Source: Rhynchonema sp. JSB1_4
Taxonomy: Eukaryota > Nematoda > Chromadorea > Monhysterida > Xyalidae
DNA length: 64,000 nt
Direction of reading: 5' to 3'
NCBI GenBank assembly: GCA_030248065.1
Contig: JASAMV010005483.1
Coordinates: 1 to 64,000, forward strand
In this document: positions 34,101 to 44,500 of the stretch, piece by piece
How the letters are laid out: every line of letters begins with the position of its first letter
How positions within the stretch are numbered: position 1 is the first letter of the stretch
Notes under the pieces: model-generated
The model's database searches: none
Told to the model about the DNA's origin: nothing
What the model saw: only the letters and a program-made list of their open reading frames with translations
Made by a program: the position numbers and the translations under genes

Positions 34101-37100
34101 GTACAGTTCGTGGTGCTGAAGACGCAGACAAGCTTCCAGTTATCCAGTGACTTTGTCATGGACGCCGGACTCGTTTCCCGTTTGTTGCTCATGAAGATGC
34201 GTAATTTGGGTCGCGGTGTCGGTGGCGGGATGCGCGTTCGACACATCTACCGCTTCACGCGTCTCATTCCGGCCGTGCCGTACCCGGACTACGATGTTGA
34301 CACGCCCGCAAAAACGCCGGTGGAACAGAACAAGGTGCTCGTCTACATTCTCAGCACAATAGCGGCGTCGCTATGCGTCTGCTATGTCATCGCCATCTAC
34401 AAAGTCTGCGTGTAAGTTGGCATGCTCACGGGTATCTTCACGCACACTAGCATCTTAGCCCCACGGAATGTTGTTGCACGTTGGACCCCAGCAGGATGGT
34501 TCGTGTTGTGCTGTGTTGGTTGTGTTGTCCCAACAAATAGAACTGCCCGAATTATGTCGGTACTGTACCCTTGTTGTAACAGTGCATAAATATGTACGTT
34601 CACCAGTCATCACGGATGTTGTGTGTGACGTGTTGTGCGTTTTTCAGTTGCAGTAAACGATTCACCAACGAAATGAAAAAGAACGAAGAAGACGCCCATC
34701 CGAAGGGTCATCAGATGGGATCAGCAACCACAGCAGGGCGTGTAAGTGGGACACACGCTTAGATGTTGTCTTGTGTTGAGTGCATTTGTGTGTGCAGCCA
34801 CTGTGTTTTTTTCACACTGATCCTTTATAACCACATCATTAATTCAATACACAAATGTTCTTCAGGGACTACCATCAGCGCAAGAAATTGGAACGGGAGA
34901 AAGAGAAGGAGGCGCTCAACAACGGTCAACCGACTGCGTATGGGGCGATCGGTGGCGACGAGACGACTGGTCAGCCAGCTGGCAGCAGCTTGGCAAAACT
35001 ACAGCCGTCTAATGTGGTCACGCAGCAGCAGCAACCTTTGCCTTTCGTTGACACACCACAAACTGTTCGCAAGAACGTGCCTGGTCGACGTCGGAGCAGT
35101 GGCACGACCAGTTCGTACAAGAGCAGCAATAGCAGCCGGCGATCAACCAACGGTCAACAACAGACCGCCGTCGAAATCACGGCCACCAATGAAGAGCACA
35201 CCGAACCGACCGAATCCACAGCTCTCATGTCCGCCGCAACCGCTCAGGTCGATTCGGCAACCGCATCCGGTGTCTATCCGCCGTACGAGGATCCCGGATA
35301 TTACTTGGCCGAAAATCCGTTTCCAGAACCGCCTGAGCCGATGGAGGCCGACAATGCGCAACCACAGATGGACGATCACGCCAATTATGAATACTACGGC
35401 CAATACCGCGAGCAATACGATCAACAACAGCAAGATTACGATCCGAACTATCAATACTACAATCAGTATAACTACGAGGAGCAAGGCTGGGACGATCAAC
35501 AGTACGCCAACGACGGCACATATCCATCTCCCGCCATCCCCAACGATTATGCGAACGCACAAGTGGCCGTCGACAACAGCGACTACTATCCGAATGACTA
35601 CTACTCGCAGCCCAGTGAACCGCCGCCTCCACTGCCGCCATTACCTGACGATGTCGCTGCAACACCGACTCCACCATCCGAACCCGAGCCGATCCTGGTC
35701 TCGAAGGTCAAGCAATCAGCGCTTGGCAAATCCATATCACTTAAATCGATTGAACGTGTTCAGGTTTGTCGGGTGTTGAGTTTTTGTTTGCTTGCGTAAG
35801 TCATACCATATATGTAGAAGTTCAATGTGACCTTATTTACGGGCATCACATTAGATAAGATTAGAGTCTGATTGTCAACCATCAATTTCAGGCAGCCAAC
35901 GAGAACGCGTCGAGCAACAACAGTCCACTGCCGGCCATTCGCGAACGACCTCCACGTGCGGGCACGATCGGTGACATCAACAAAGCCGCTGATGCTGTCA
36001 ATCAAGACAGCGACTTGTCATCTGATTCGGACACGGATGTTGAGGAACAAGAGGAGCTGGCGGAAGAAACAACGTCAATGTCGATACCAGCGACTCGCAT
36101 TGTGCCGTACACAATCATGGCACCAACAATGACGCCCACACAAAGCGTGGACGTGCCTGATGCTCCGACAATCGATTCGAACCACTCACAAACACCGCCA
36201 TCGCCCACTCCCAACAACCACCAGCACAACATCCGGCCGCACAGGACAGTACCGACCACATCGGACACAGATGTGTGGCACGCCAAGGCTGTGATCGGCA
36301 ACAATGTACAAAATCATGCACACGTACCGCGCAGTCACGAAATGATCGAGATGAACGCCATCTCCAACCGTCCTCCGCCACCTCCTCCTCCTCCACCACC
36401 CCGTCCCGTGCCACCACCACCACCACCGGTGCCAAATCGTCCACCTCTTGGCAAACCAGCAGTTGTGCCGCCATTACCAGCAACAGCCACTATGCAAGGA
36501 CAATTCGCACGCAGCACCGAGCATTTGATGACAACAGAGACGGCCGATGACACCGCGGCACCACCGGTGGACGATCCGGATGTGCAGCAATTCAAAATGA
36601 TTGTCTACGATCCGAATGACAAGCCGGCGTACGATGCCGAAACGAGCTCGGACGCGGCGTCGAGTTCCGCCGGTGAGGAGGAGGAAAATGTGCACGACAA
36701 TCAAATGCAGCTCACCGCCAGCAGCTACGCGAGACTCAAGGAGTCGCAGGCGTCCATGAACACACCGACCGACCCCACAAACGCTCCGGACACCGCCACT
36801 GTGGTGGCTGCGTCAAAACAGACAACCGTCTGATCATTGGTCATTCGTTTATTTGTGGACGTTACTACCAGTCAGACAAACTTGTTGTTTTGTTGTCCCG
36901 TCAATCTCAGATTTGCCGTGAACCCTGTCATTCATTTTCATTTAGTTTCTCGCTTGTATTTCCACTGAAGTGCATCATGTTCCCCAGCTATATAGTTCAT
37001 TCTGACTTCACTCATACATTTTGACAATACATTCCTTGTTCAACTGTGTGGTTTCTCATTGCTGCTGCTGCGTGTTATCAACCCCGTGTGTCACCCCTTC

Positions 37101-38109
37101 CACGATGCAAAAAAATCACTTATATTTTGGTTATTTATCAAGGATATTCCATTCAATAAGTCAATATTTTCATTGCAACACAAAAAAATTGCAGTTTTTT
37201 GTGAAAAGTGAAGCTTTTATCTGCACATACTGTCCAGTAAATAATAAAGAGATTTAATTTTGGTGTCCGACACCGACTGCTTAACTTTGCTATTATTACG
37301 TTGTGTGTTCGTTACTAATGTACTCGACTGCCAGACTTTGTGTATCAAGCATTTTCTCACGTCGTGATTTATTTGCATGTCATGAGTTTTGAAATACACT
37401 TACAGTATACGAAGTGGACCAGTTTGAGATACGGACTATGCATACTGACGGAAAGGAACGGCTGTGCAGAAAAGGACAAACAAAGTTTTCGCAAATGTTG
37501 TTGAAAAATGGCTGTTGTTGGACGGGACCAGTTCGCAGACGAAATTTACTCCGATGTGCAGAAAACCTTTTATTGACTGAGTAAAGCAGTCAAATACCAT
37601 CTAATCACCCCCAATTTCTGCAAATAGCACACGCCGTTGCGTCAGCATGAGAATGAAACGTTAGACATACCAACAAATCCAATCCGGGCATCACCAGTCT
37701 TGGCCACATCGAACCCCTCGCCACCACCGCCGCCGCCCCCTTTCGGTGTGATCAATTCACGTCGCAATTTGGCCAATCGCGCCTTCAACAGTCCCAGATG
37801 GCCCATCGTGTTCTTGTTGCGCTGTGTGCGCGCCATCTGAACCATAATACTCAGTTGAATAGTGCGTAACGGACAGCAGATATTAAACACCATGATCAAC
37901 CCCGTCTTGACGGTAACGCAGCCAACTTTGAGTATTGTGCGACGGTTCAGTCCCGGGGCACAGGTTCAGGCCCGGACGGCTCAGGGCCGGCTGGAGCTTA
38001 AGCACATACAAGACAGAACGAGGCGTCTCACGCCAATATTTATCAATTTAGAAAATGTAGCAAAACAAACCTCAGCCTCAATATCGGCGATTTTTTGCAT
38101 GATCGACAT
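22104..38109 (-). CDS. DRG1: Developmentally regulated GTP-binding protein 1
   Basis: Nine exons on the minus strand: 38071-38109, 37671-37836, 24090-24220, 23670-23739, 23360-23529, 22985-23170, 22519-22631, 22335-22457, 22104-22254; 382 residues, phases consistent. DRG1 is a ribosome-associated translational GTPase stabilised by DFRP1. N-terminal helix [20 protein letters not shown] and [17 protein letters not shown] precede the G1 loop GFPSVGKST; then [20 protein letters not shown], the G3 motif [21 protein letters not shown]4 NKIDQISIE and [19 protein letters not shown]. The C-terminal TGS domain starts [12 protein letters not shown] and ends [11 protein letters not shown]. The tail [12 protein letters not shown] is longer than the usual DRG1 end. 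Intron 2 (24221-37670) is 13,450 bp and hosts another gene on the opposite strand; it splits the G1 loop between GFVG and FPSVGK. Intron 5 uses a GTTGGT donor. Confidence 0.92.
26860..27970. repeat. Foldback with arrays of GCGAAAAGCGAAAAGTTAAC
   Basis: The outer arms pair: TCTTTTGGGAGAAACTTTTC (26890) with GAAAAGTTTCTCCCAAAAGA (27931), and TTGCCTGATCCGTAA with TTTCGGATCAGGCAA. Inside each arm, GCGAAAAGCGAAAAGTTAAC and its complement occur in several tandem or palindromic copies (27008-27180 and 27705-27900). A smaller palindrome (27490-27640) with a CAGCGTGAAAG hairpin lies in the middle. Confidence 0.85.
27490..27640. repeat. Palindrome with CAGCGTAAAAG centre
   Basis: TGTTTGAATCATATTTTGTG at the left is mirrored by CACAAAATATGATTCAAACA at the right. 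The centre is TTTCGACCAGCGTGAAAGTT paired with AACTTTTACGCTGGTCGAAA. Confidence 0.85.
29400..29625. repeat. Foldback enclosing (TTAGGC)-like tract
   Basis: GCAAGACCACTTTGAGCAAG and TGAAAAGAGCAGAGC on the left pair with GCCCCTGCTCTTTTTCACTTG and CAAAGTGGTCTTGCTC on the right. The loop contains several CTTAGGCTTAGG words (29470-29545), the nematode-type telomere unit TTAGGC in short degenerate runs. Confidence 0.75.
33081..36833 (+). CDS. Unrecognised single-pass membrane protein with proline-rich tail, nested in DRG1 intron
   Basis: Five proposed exons: 33081-33443 (or 33434), 34026-34411, 34648-34741, 34879-35763, 35892-36833; about 889 residues. A hydrophobic start ([13 protein letters not shown]) looks like a signal peptide. 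An extracellular part of about 220 residues has cysteines and sites such as NGT and NIS for N-glycosylation. The helix [20 protein letters not shown] precedes a basic KRFTNEMKK segment. The cytosolic tail of about 620 residues is low-complexity: Gln/Tyr-rich repeats ([18 protein letters not shown]), a PPY-type motif (YPPYED), acidic serine runs and a polyproline block ([20 protein letters not shown]) of the kind bound by SH3, WW or EVH1 domains. I do not recognise the family. The exon-4 acceptor is uncertain (34864-34879), and upstream exons may exist. An AATAAA lies near 37245. The gene is antisense to DRG1 and wholly inside its intron 2. Confidence 0.7.
33650..33895. repeat. Foldback MITE, GATATCAAACTTGGTGATCGGA family
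   Basis: AGCGATATCAAACTTGGTGA with GATCGGATCGGATC is mirrored by GATCCGATCCGATC and TCACCAAGTTTGATAAAGCT. The centre has CAACGTAAAAGATGTTCC. In intron 1 of the nested membrane-protein gene. Close relative at 56934-57178. Confidence 0.85.
36834..37670. other. 3' UTR of nested gene and end of DRG1 intron 2
   Basis: No exon in either strand. A/T-rich with AATAAAGAG at about 37245, a likely poly(A) signal for the plus-strand nested gene. DRG1 exon 2 begins (as its 3' border) at 37671. Confidence 0.5.
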
Positions 38110-38453
38110 TTTGATCGAATGCAGCGGATGTGTACGGTAATAAACAGAAAGCAGACCTGAACGGAAACCGGACAGATGTGCACTAAACCACACACAAAGG
38201 CGAGTAAAATCTACCAGAGTATTATATCAGCGGACTGTCTACCGCAAGCACCAAAAAATTACGAATCAACAGCATTGCCCAAATGTTTATTCATGAAAAT
38301 GATACTCGACTAACAGACTAGCATAGCACCCACTATGTCGGTTAACATTTGGCACAGTCTACGGACAAGACAACGCAAAAAAGAAATTGAAAAATGTAAA
38401 CAATGTGCGAAGAATACGAAAAAACCGATATTCGGTCAATTGCCTTTCCAACA

Positions 38454-41247
38454 TCAATTGTCTTCTGTTTTGTAAGGCACCACCTGCGGTTGAAAGTCCT
38501 TTGACGCGGCTTGTTTGAAAGCGTCCGCGTACAGTTCTAAACGTTGGGTCATCTGAAACAACTGTGAGTTCACGTTGACCTGCGTACATTACATGTGATT
38601 GGAACAATGTGCAAGCTGTCAAATGCGGTGCAAAACTGATCACCGAAATGTCCATTCAATGACATTGTAATAGTGCATAGCAGCGATGTGGGGGGGGAAG
38701 GGAACCCACCCCACAAACCCTCTTCTCCCCCAAAAAAAAAAAAAAACACAACCCCCCCCCAATACCAAACCAGCACAGCTAACCCTGAAGGCCCATTTGT
38801 CCTTAACTTGTCGACACAGATTTAGATCCATTTCGACCACCAACAAACCGTCGCGCGTCCGGGATAGACCCTGTGTGGATTAATGCAGTGCCGTTTGGCA
38901 AACAAAACGAATATGGCAAACATCACTTGTGTTTTACCGGTGTGCGACTGCCGTCAGGCGCTGCCACATAGCTCGATCCGTAGAACATACCGAAATCGTG
39001 ATGCGCCGGCTTGCCATCGCCTGACGTGAACTCATTCGAATACGTCTCCTGAAACGTATGGTTCGTCCGTAGCGGTGCCAGTTCATATCGCTGCCCTGCA
39101 TGTGGCTAAGTTTACTCTGAACCTATGTAGACACAGGCAGGGTTTTTGCCACCAATAGTGGCTTATTGGGCCACTAAAAATTTGAAGGAGCCGCAAGATT
39201 TTGGCAAATGAGCCACCGGAATTTCATGAAGCCAGTGCTAAGGAAAGAGCCACTAGATTTTGGCAAATGAGCCACCAATGGACCCCTGGCCCATTTTGAA
39301 AAAAATTTACGCACAAGCTCTGCCCATGCGGGGCACCCCCCACCCCCCCCCCCTCCGTACCGAGCACCTGCCTCCTAATCGGCTTTTGGTTCAATCAAAA
39401 TTTCTTTAGTTGAACAGGAGCAGCAGTTGGAAAGCGGTGAATGGTTTGCACGGTTCAGAACAAAATAAGTCACTCCTCCTCACGAAAGAAACTTCAGAAA
39501 CTTTGAAAGAAGAAAAAACCGATCAAGAACCGAGTTCGTGGTTCCCTACCGGTAGATCCCCCGAAACTCACCGTTCCGACGCGATTGATGGCACACGTGA
39601 AACAACTATTGGCAATGGCCGCGTTGCGAGCCTCGACCGGCCACAGCGGCTCGCTGAAAATTCAATTCTTGTGAATAGTTTAATTCATGATAACGAACAT
39701 ATGACAATTTTTGCGCACCTCAGCGCGCCAACAGTGGCGGACGGATTGAATATAATTTCGGCGCCGTTCAGCGCGAACATCATCCAATTTTGCGGGTGAT
39801 GACGACCGTAGCAAATGTTGATGGCAATCTTTCCTGCAGAAATGCGAGTTTGACAACCGGAAACCAGACAATTGTTGCGAAATCAATTACCCCAGGGCGT
39901 GTTGAACACTGGATGACCGAGTGTTGACTCCATGTAGTAGGTGGACTGCAAACGGCACACGACTGGATAAATTGTTATTTATATAATTTCTTGGAGCATA
40001 GCCGCATACCTCATTGAAATCGCCGACCCTGGGAATGTGGTTCTTACGCGTCTTTCCCACGACAACACCAGTGTGACTGATCACCACGGTTGTGTTCCAC
40101 AAGGTTTCACCATGTGCTTCGTCGCGCTCCAGTATCGATGACAGAATCATCATGCCATATCGAGCAGCCAGCTTGATAAATCAGGCAATCGTTGACCACT
40201 AGCATTTTGTTGTAGACAACCGAGATCACAAACCTGTTTGCAGAACTCGGTGGTCGGTCCGTTTTCGGCAGATTCGGCCAGCTCGCACCACGGCTGTTTC
40301 TCGCGCGTGCAGATGGCGAACGGCATATCTGCAGAATCAATCAAATAGTCAATCGCCAGAAACTACAACACCAAGGCGAAAAGAAACAACGAAAGAGAAA
40401 ATAGGAACGCACGCCAGAACTCCTGCAAGCACAGAATGTTGACGCCAGCTTTGTGCGCGCCATCGGCGATCGTGGCGATACGCGCATGGATGGCGTCACG
40501 CTGCGCCTTCAGCGGAGCACTGGTGGGCAACACAATCCGGTTTTGGATCAGACCTACTCGAACCTGTATGAACCAGACTCAAGACTCGGTACATACCACC
40601 AGTGGTGTCGTTGGGGACGGGTTGGGAGGGGGTTCCCCCTGCCGGGTATCCAGGTATTGATAAACTGAAATTTCAGCCAGATGGTATCCTGACTTTCTGG
40701 CCAGGGTATTTGGCCCACCCAAGAAACATTATTTTTTACCCTTTCAAAAGCAATTTTTTTCAAATTCCCTTCCAAGTGATAGACACATTTTTAAACATTT
40801 TAAAGGCATTTCCTGTGGCATCCTAAACCTTCTTGGGGTTAACCCACACGCCTCCCAAGCCGGGTATCCTGAATTTTCGGTCAGGGGTATCCCGCCTCTT
40901 GATTTCCCAACGACACAACTGCATACCACATTATGAACAACAAGACCACATGCCTTTCTGGGCGCACGAGTGCTCTCAGCCGCTGCCGTAAACGTGTACC
41001 CCTGAATCTCGAAATCGTTCTTACCACCAATCGCAGCAAGATCTTTCGCAATGTCAAGCTTTCTGAAGAAAAAAACGTGCTTGCAGCACCATATATTTAG
41101 TTAATTTTACCACCTCTACAGTCGCCTGATGAAAACCAACTTGGGCAGCGTTCCATACAGAATTCGATAGACTTCATCACGAACTTCCGAACTGGGTAGC
41201 TCGTTGAGAACACTTTCCACGCTGTTGATTTCACTGCGCGAGCCCAT
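38454..41247 (-). CDS. UPB1: Beta-ureidopropionase (nitrilase superfamily)
   Basis: Eleven exons on the minus strand: 41141-41247, 40954-41062, 40413-40563, 40234-40328, 40010-40171, 39891-39945, 39719-39833, 39572-39653, 38938-39048, 38784-38870, 38454-38552; 390 residues, close to the usual length of about 384. UPB1 catalyses the last step of pyrimidine breakdown, N-carbamoyl-beta-alanine to beta-alanine, CO2 and ammonia. The catalytic Glu-Lys-Cys triad is present in [25 protein letters not shown] and [12 protein letters not shown]. Other matches are [29 protein letters not shown] and [20 protein letters not shown]. Aligning [15 protein letters not shown] with the family places a GC-AG intron after exon 2 (donor GCATGT); a hAT-like element sits inside that intron. 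Its start is about 3.1 kb from that of DRG1, same strand, with 344 bp between the UPB1 stop and the DRG1 start. Confidence 0.92.
38684..38765. repeat. Low-complexity G/A/C tract in UPB1 intron 10
   Basis: Runs of G, then A(14), then C(9) between exons 10 and 11. No inverted ends are visible; it may be an expanded slippage tract. Confidence 0.6.
39127..39370. repeat. Short tandem repeat / element remnant in UPB1 intron 8
   Basis: AGATTTTGGCAAATGAGCCA occurs twice about 59 bases apart (39196 and 39255), with GGCCACTAAAAATTT and CCACTAGATTTT variants around, beginning with CAGGGTTTTTGCCACC and ending in C-rich tract. The start resembles a hAT end, but I cannot find a matching right end or target duplication. 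Confidence 0.45.
40600..40921. mobile_element. hAT-like element in UPB1 intron 2
   Basis: CAGTGGTGTCGTTGGGGA and TTTCCCAACGACACAACTG are inverted ends, bounded by the perfect 8-bp duplication CATACCAC (40592-40599, 40922-40929). Subterminal words CCGGGTATCC occur near both ends in opposite orientation. Removing the element and one duplication leaves a 60-bp intron. Confidence 0.92.
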
Positions 41248-41586
41248 TTTGGACACGAAACCTGTGGAAGACAACTATCACTAAAGTGTCAAAAAGTCAC
41301 GCCAAAAACATTTGTACGCAAACAATCAACAGAGAGCAAAGATAAGACAAATAGTCAGGCGTGAACCTGTCATTGCATCAGGAAAATACATACCAGTGGA
41401 GGCTTGTTTAACGGTTTTATGCACACGAAGGTGACAGAAATGCACTTTAGTTTCTTATCACAAAATTTGGGGCTTTAGTCAGGCTCAAGTGATGGGCAGA
41501 CAAGAGGCACCAGATATGGTAATGGTTTTGTGCTTACCAAAGCGATTATTGCCATTAAGTCTAAGATACACAACACACCAAACGCA

Positions 41587-44500
41587 TCAGTTGGCTTGTT
41601 TGCGTGCCATCTGCAGTATCAGACGAGGCACACTGGAATCAGACGTCCACAGGATTTTGTGATCGAATATGCCCCGACTGTCAACGTGCGTCAGCCACGC
41701 CGGCACGCTACCGCTCAGACCGAAATAACACTGTTTGGCTGCCAGAAGGCTGCAAACAAAAAAACGCCGTCATAGCAAACAAAGCTCTCGGTGTTTGAGT
41801 CACGCTCGAGTGCTCGACTACGCTACTTGGTAACAGGGTTAGAGGTCGGGGAGGGGGGGGTACCCGACACCCGACAGTTCCAAAAAAAACCGACACCCGA
41901 CATCTAGTTTTTGAAAAAACCCGACATTCGACACCTAGTTTTTGGACCAAAAACAGGCAAATTTTTGCTCATTTGCATCATTAGTGCAATTTTTGGCTCT
42001 AAAGTTACTGAATTCAAGTTTTTTCACACGAAATAAACACCAGAATGTCACATTCTGCCTGCGTCTCCGGAAACATTTGGTTCGAAGAAAATTTTCTCTC
42101 CAAATTCTTCTGTCAGCAAAACTGATGTTTTGAACCGTAAGCATCGGGTCCCAAAAAACCCGACACCCGACACCTCTCTAACCCTACTTGGTAATCGCCC
42201 AATGTTCGGGAAGTAATGAAGTGACGTGACAACACCGAGATTTGCCGGTGGCTGGTGTCGGTGAGACACGAACTCCAAGGTGGACAATTTGCCCGTGTTT
42301 GCGACCACTGATTTAGGGTGGGGTCGAAAACCCCGAAAAAAACGCCGAAAAAACCCCGAAAAATAAAAACCCCGAAAATAAAACCCCGAAAACGAAAAAC
42401 CCCGAAAAAAACCCCGAAAACGAAAAACCCCGAAAAATATAAAATGCGTGGAAAACAATTCTTTTGGTTAGAGAAGGGTATTCATGTCGTTCGTGCACCA
42501 AAAATGGGCACTGGTACAGTTCGGGCACAAGTTAGGTAATTCTCCTTTGTTCATGTCTTCCTGGCTGGCAGCCTAAGCCTAAGCCTAACCCTGAATGAAG
42601 GCCTATTCCGTTAAACTTTTGTGGATGTTGCCTTCATGTGGCCAGGTCTTCCTGGCTGGCAGCCTAAGCCTAAGCCTAACCCTGAAGGAAAGCCTGAGCA
42701 GTTAGGTTTTTGTGGAAGTTTTCTTCAAATGGACAGGTCTTCCTGGCTGGCAGCCTAAGCCTAAGCCTAACCCTGAAAGAAAACCTGTGCACCTGTACAT
42801 TTGTGGATGTTTCCTTCATATGGACATGTCTTCCTGGCTGGTAGCCTAAGCCTAAGCCTATGAACAAGCCTAAGCCCAAGTCTAGGTTCAAGTGTGATCC
42901 GAAGCCAATTTATTAAGTGTAGGGGTGATGTTTCACTCGTGGCGACATGAATACCCACCTCTAACAAGATTTTTTTTCATCCCTGACATTTTTTATTTTT
43001 CGGGCTTTTTTCGGGGTTTTTCGTTTTCGGGGTTTTATTTTCGGGGTTTTTCATTTTCGGGGTTTTTTTCGGGGTTTTCCGTTTCGGGGTTTTTTTTCGG
43101 GGTTTTCGACAGCCACCCTGATTTACGATGCCTCAACGCAAGTTACATAATCCTCAAAGAAGAAAGCACAACACTCACATTTTTCCTTCGTCCGTCAGCG
43201 CGGTGTCCATGAGATCGTGCAATTTGTCATAGGATGCTGTGTTGTAGATTGTCTCGGATGTGAGTAGAAGATTGAATCTGAAGCAATAGTAGTGACATGT
43301 CACATTGTAGCTTTGACATGTGCCCTTCCTGCGCTGTTTCCTTGAATGTCCGGTATGAAATAGATAGTCATGGATTGGCTCGTTTCATGATGCGTTTGTC
43401 GAACATCAAGTGGTATGTTTCGAATAAATGAGATTCTGGACAGGCGACCCACACCCGCATACCAGTAATATGAGCAAAATACTGGCCAACATTAATACTT
43501 TCACGATGCAAAAAATGGTAATTGTGTTCAAACAAGAAGGTGATACAAATTTGGACCGACTGTAGTCTCAGGATCTGCAGTTGGGGAGAGGTTGGGGGAG
43601 TTACCCCTTGGATGGGGTGTGGGAAATCGGCCGGGGTGTGAGGTATGGGAAACGTTTCACTTTTGAAACAAGCACCCCTAAGAAATGACGTTTTGACCCC
43701 GGGAAATACTAAAATTGACCATGTTTCGCCTAAAAATGTCAAAAATCGCTTGCTACCGCAAGAAAACACTGTTTTAAGCACTTTTAGGGCACCTTTTGGT
43801 ACTTTTAGAAGATTTCTGGGGTAATTTTTTCAGAAAGCCCTCTCGGGTATGGGAAATTTTGGGGGAAACTCCCCCATGGCAATGGTGTAGCTTGGGGGGG
43901 GAGGGTGGGGGGTCCCCCCCTAGGTACAGTAGGTAGGTTGCCGCCCCTCGCCTGGTACAGTAGGTAGGTTGCCGCCCCTCCCCTGGTACAGTAGGTAGGT
44001 TGCCGCCCCACCTAACCTTTCACCCAAAACATTCATTTTTGGCTTAAAATTGCATAAAATTAGCATATTTGTCTGCAAATAGGCGAAAAATCGCGCGCTG
44101 CGCGCGAAATTAGTGTTTTAGGCCACATTTTCTTCAGTATTTAGACATAAAAAATTTCGGTTTCCAGATGACCCCCCCCCCCAAGTGGTACGACCCCCCT
44201 AGCTCGGCTGGTACAGTAGGTAGGTTGCCGCCCCGCCTGGGTAGCTACACCACTGCCCCATGGTATGGCAAATTTTTGATTTTTGGGGGTATGTATGGGA
44301 AAATTCCCGAAAATTGGGCCGGGTATGGGAAAATTTCGATTTCTCAACGACACCACTGCCTGCACCGGTCAGTTTCTTTTGGCGGTAGCTCAAAGTGTTC
44401 AATTTTTTGGTATCCTTTTCTTCGATATTTTAGAGTATGGGTGTGGCTTTTTTCAGCAAAGATGTCGATGTGGGGTTTTCACCAAGTGTGTGGGTTTTCA

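Noticed and set aside
34763..35779. 338-codon open frame rich in Arg, Ser, Thr
   Set aside because: Shadow frame of exon 4 of the nested membrane-protein gene; the other frame has tyrosine/acidic repeats, matches splice borders and continues into exon 5.
40927..40953. UPB1 exon 2 extended to the GT donor GTATGC at 40926
   Set aside because: Would insert about nine residues into a gap-free conserved segment; the GC donor at 40953 gives exact family length. Kept as an alternative to test.
42190..42315. Minus-strand open segment (TLEFVSHRHQPPANLGVV) as an extra METTL18 exon
   Set aside because: The METTL18 chain joins in phase and by homology without it, and the flanks are transposon insertion sites.
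42548..42900. Regularly spaced direct repeats resembling a CRISPR array
   Set aside because: Units are about 90 bp with telomere-like CCTAAG runs, in a eukaryotic intron; a minisatellite inside a transposable element.
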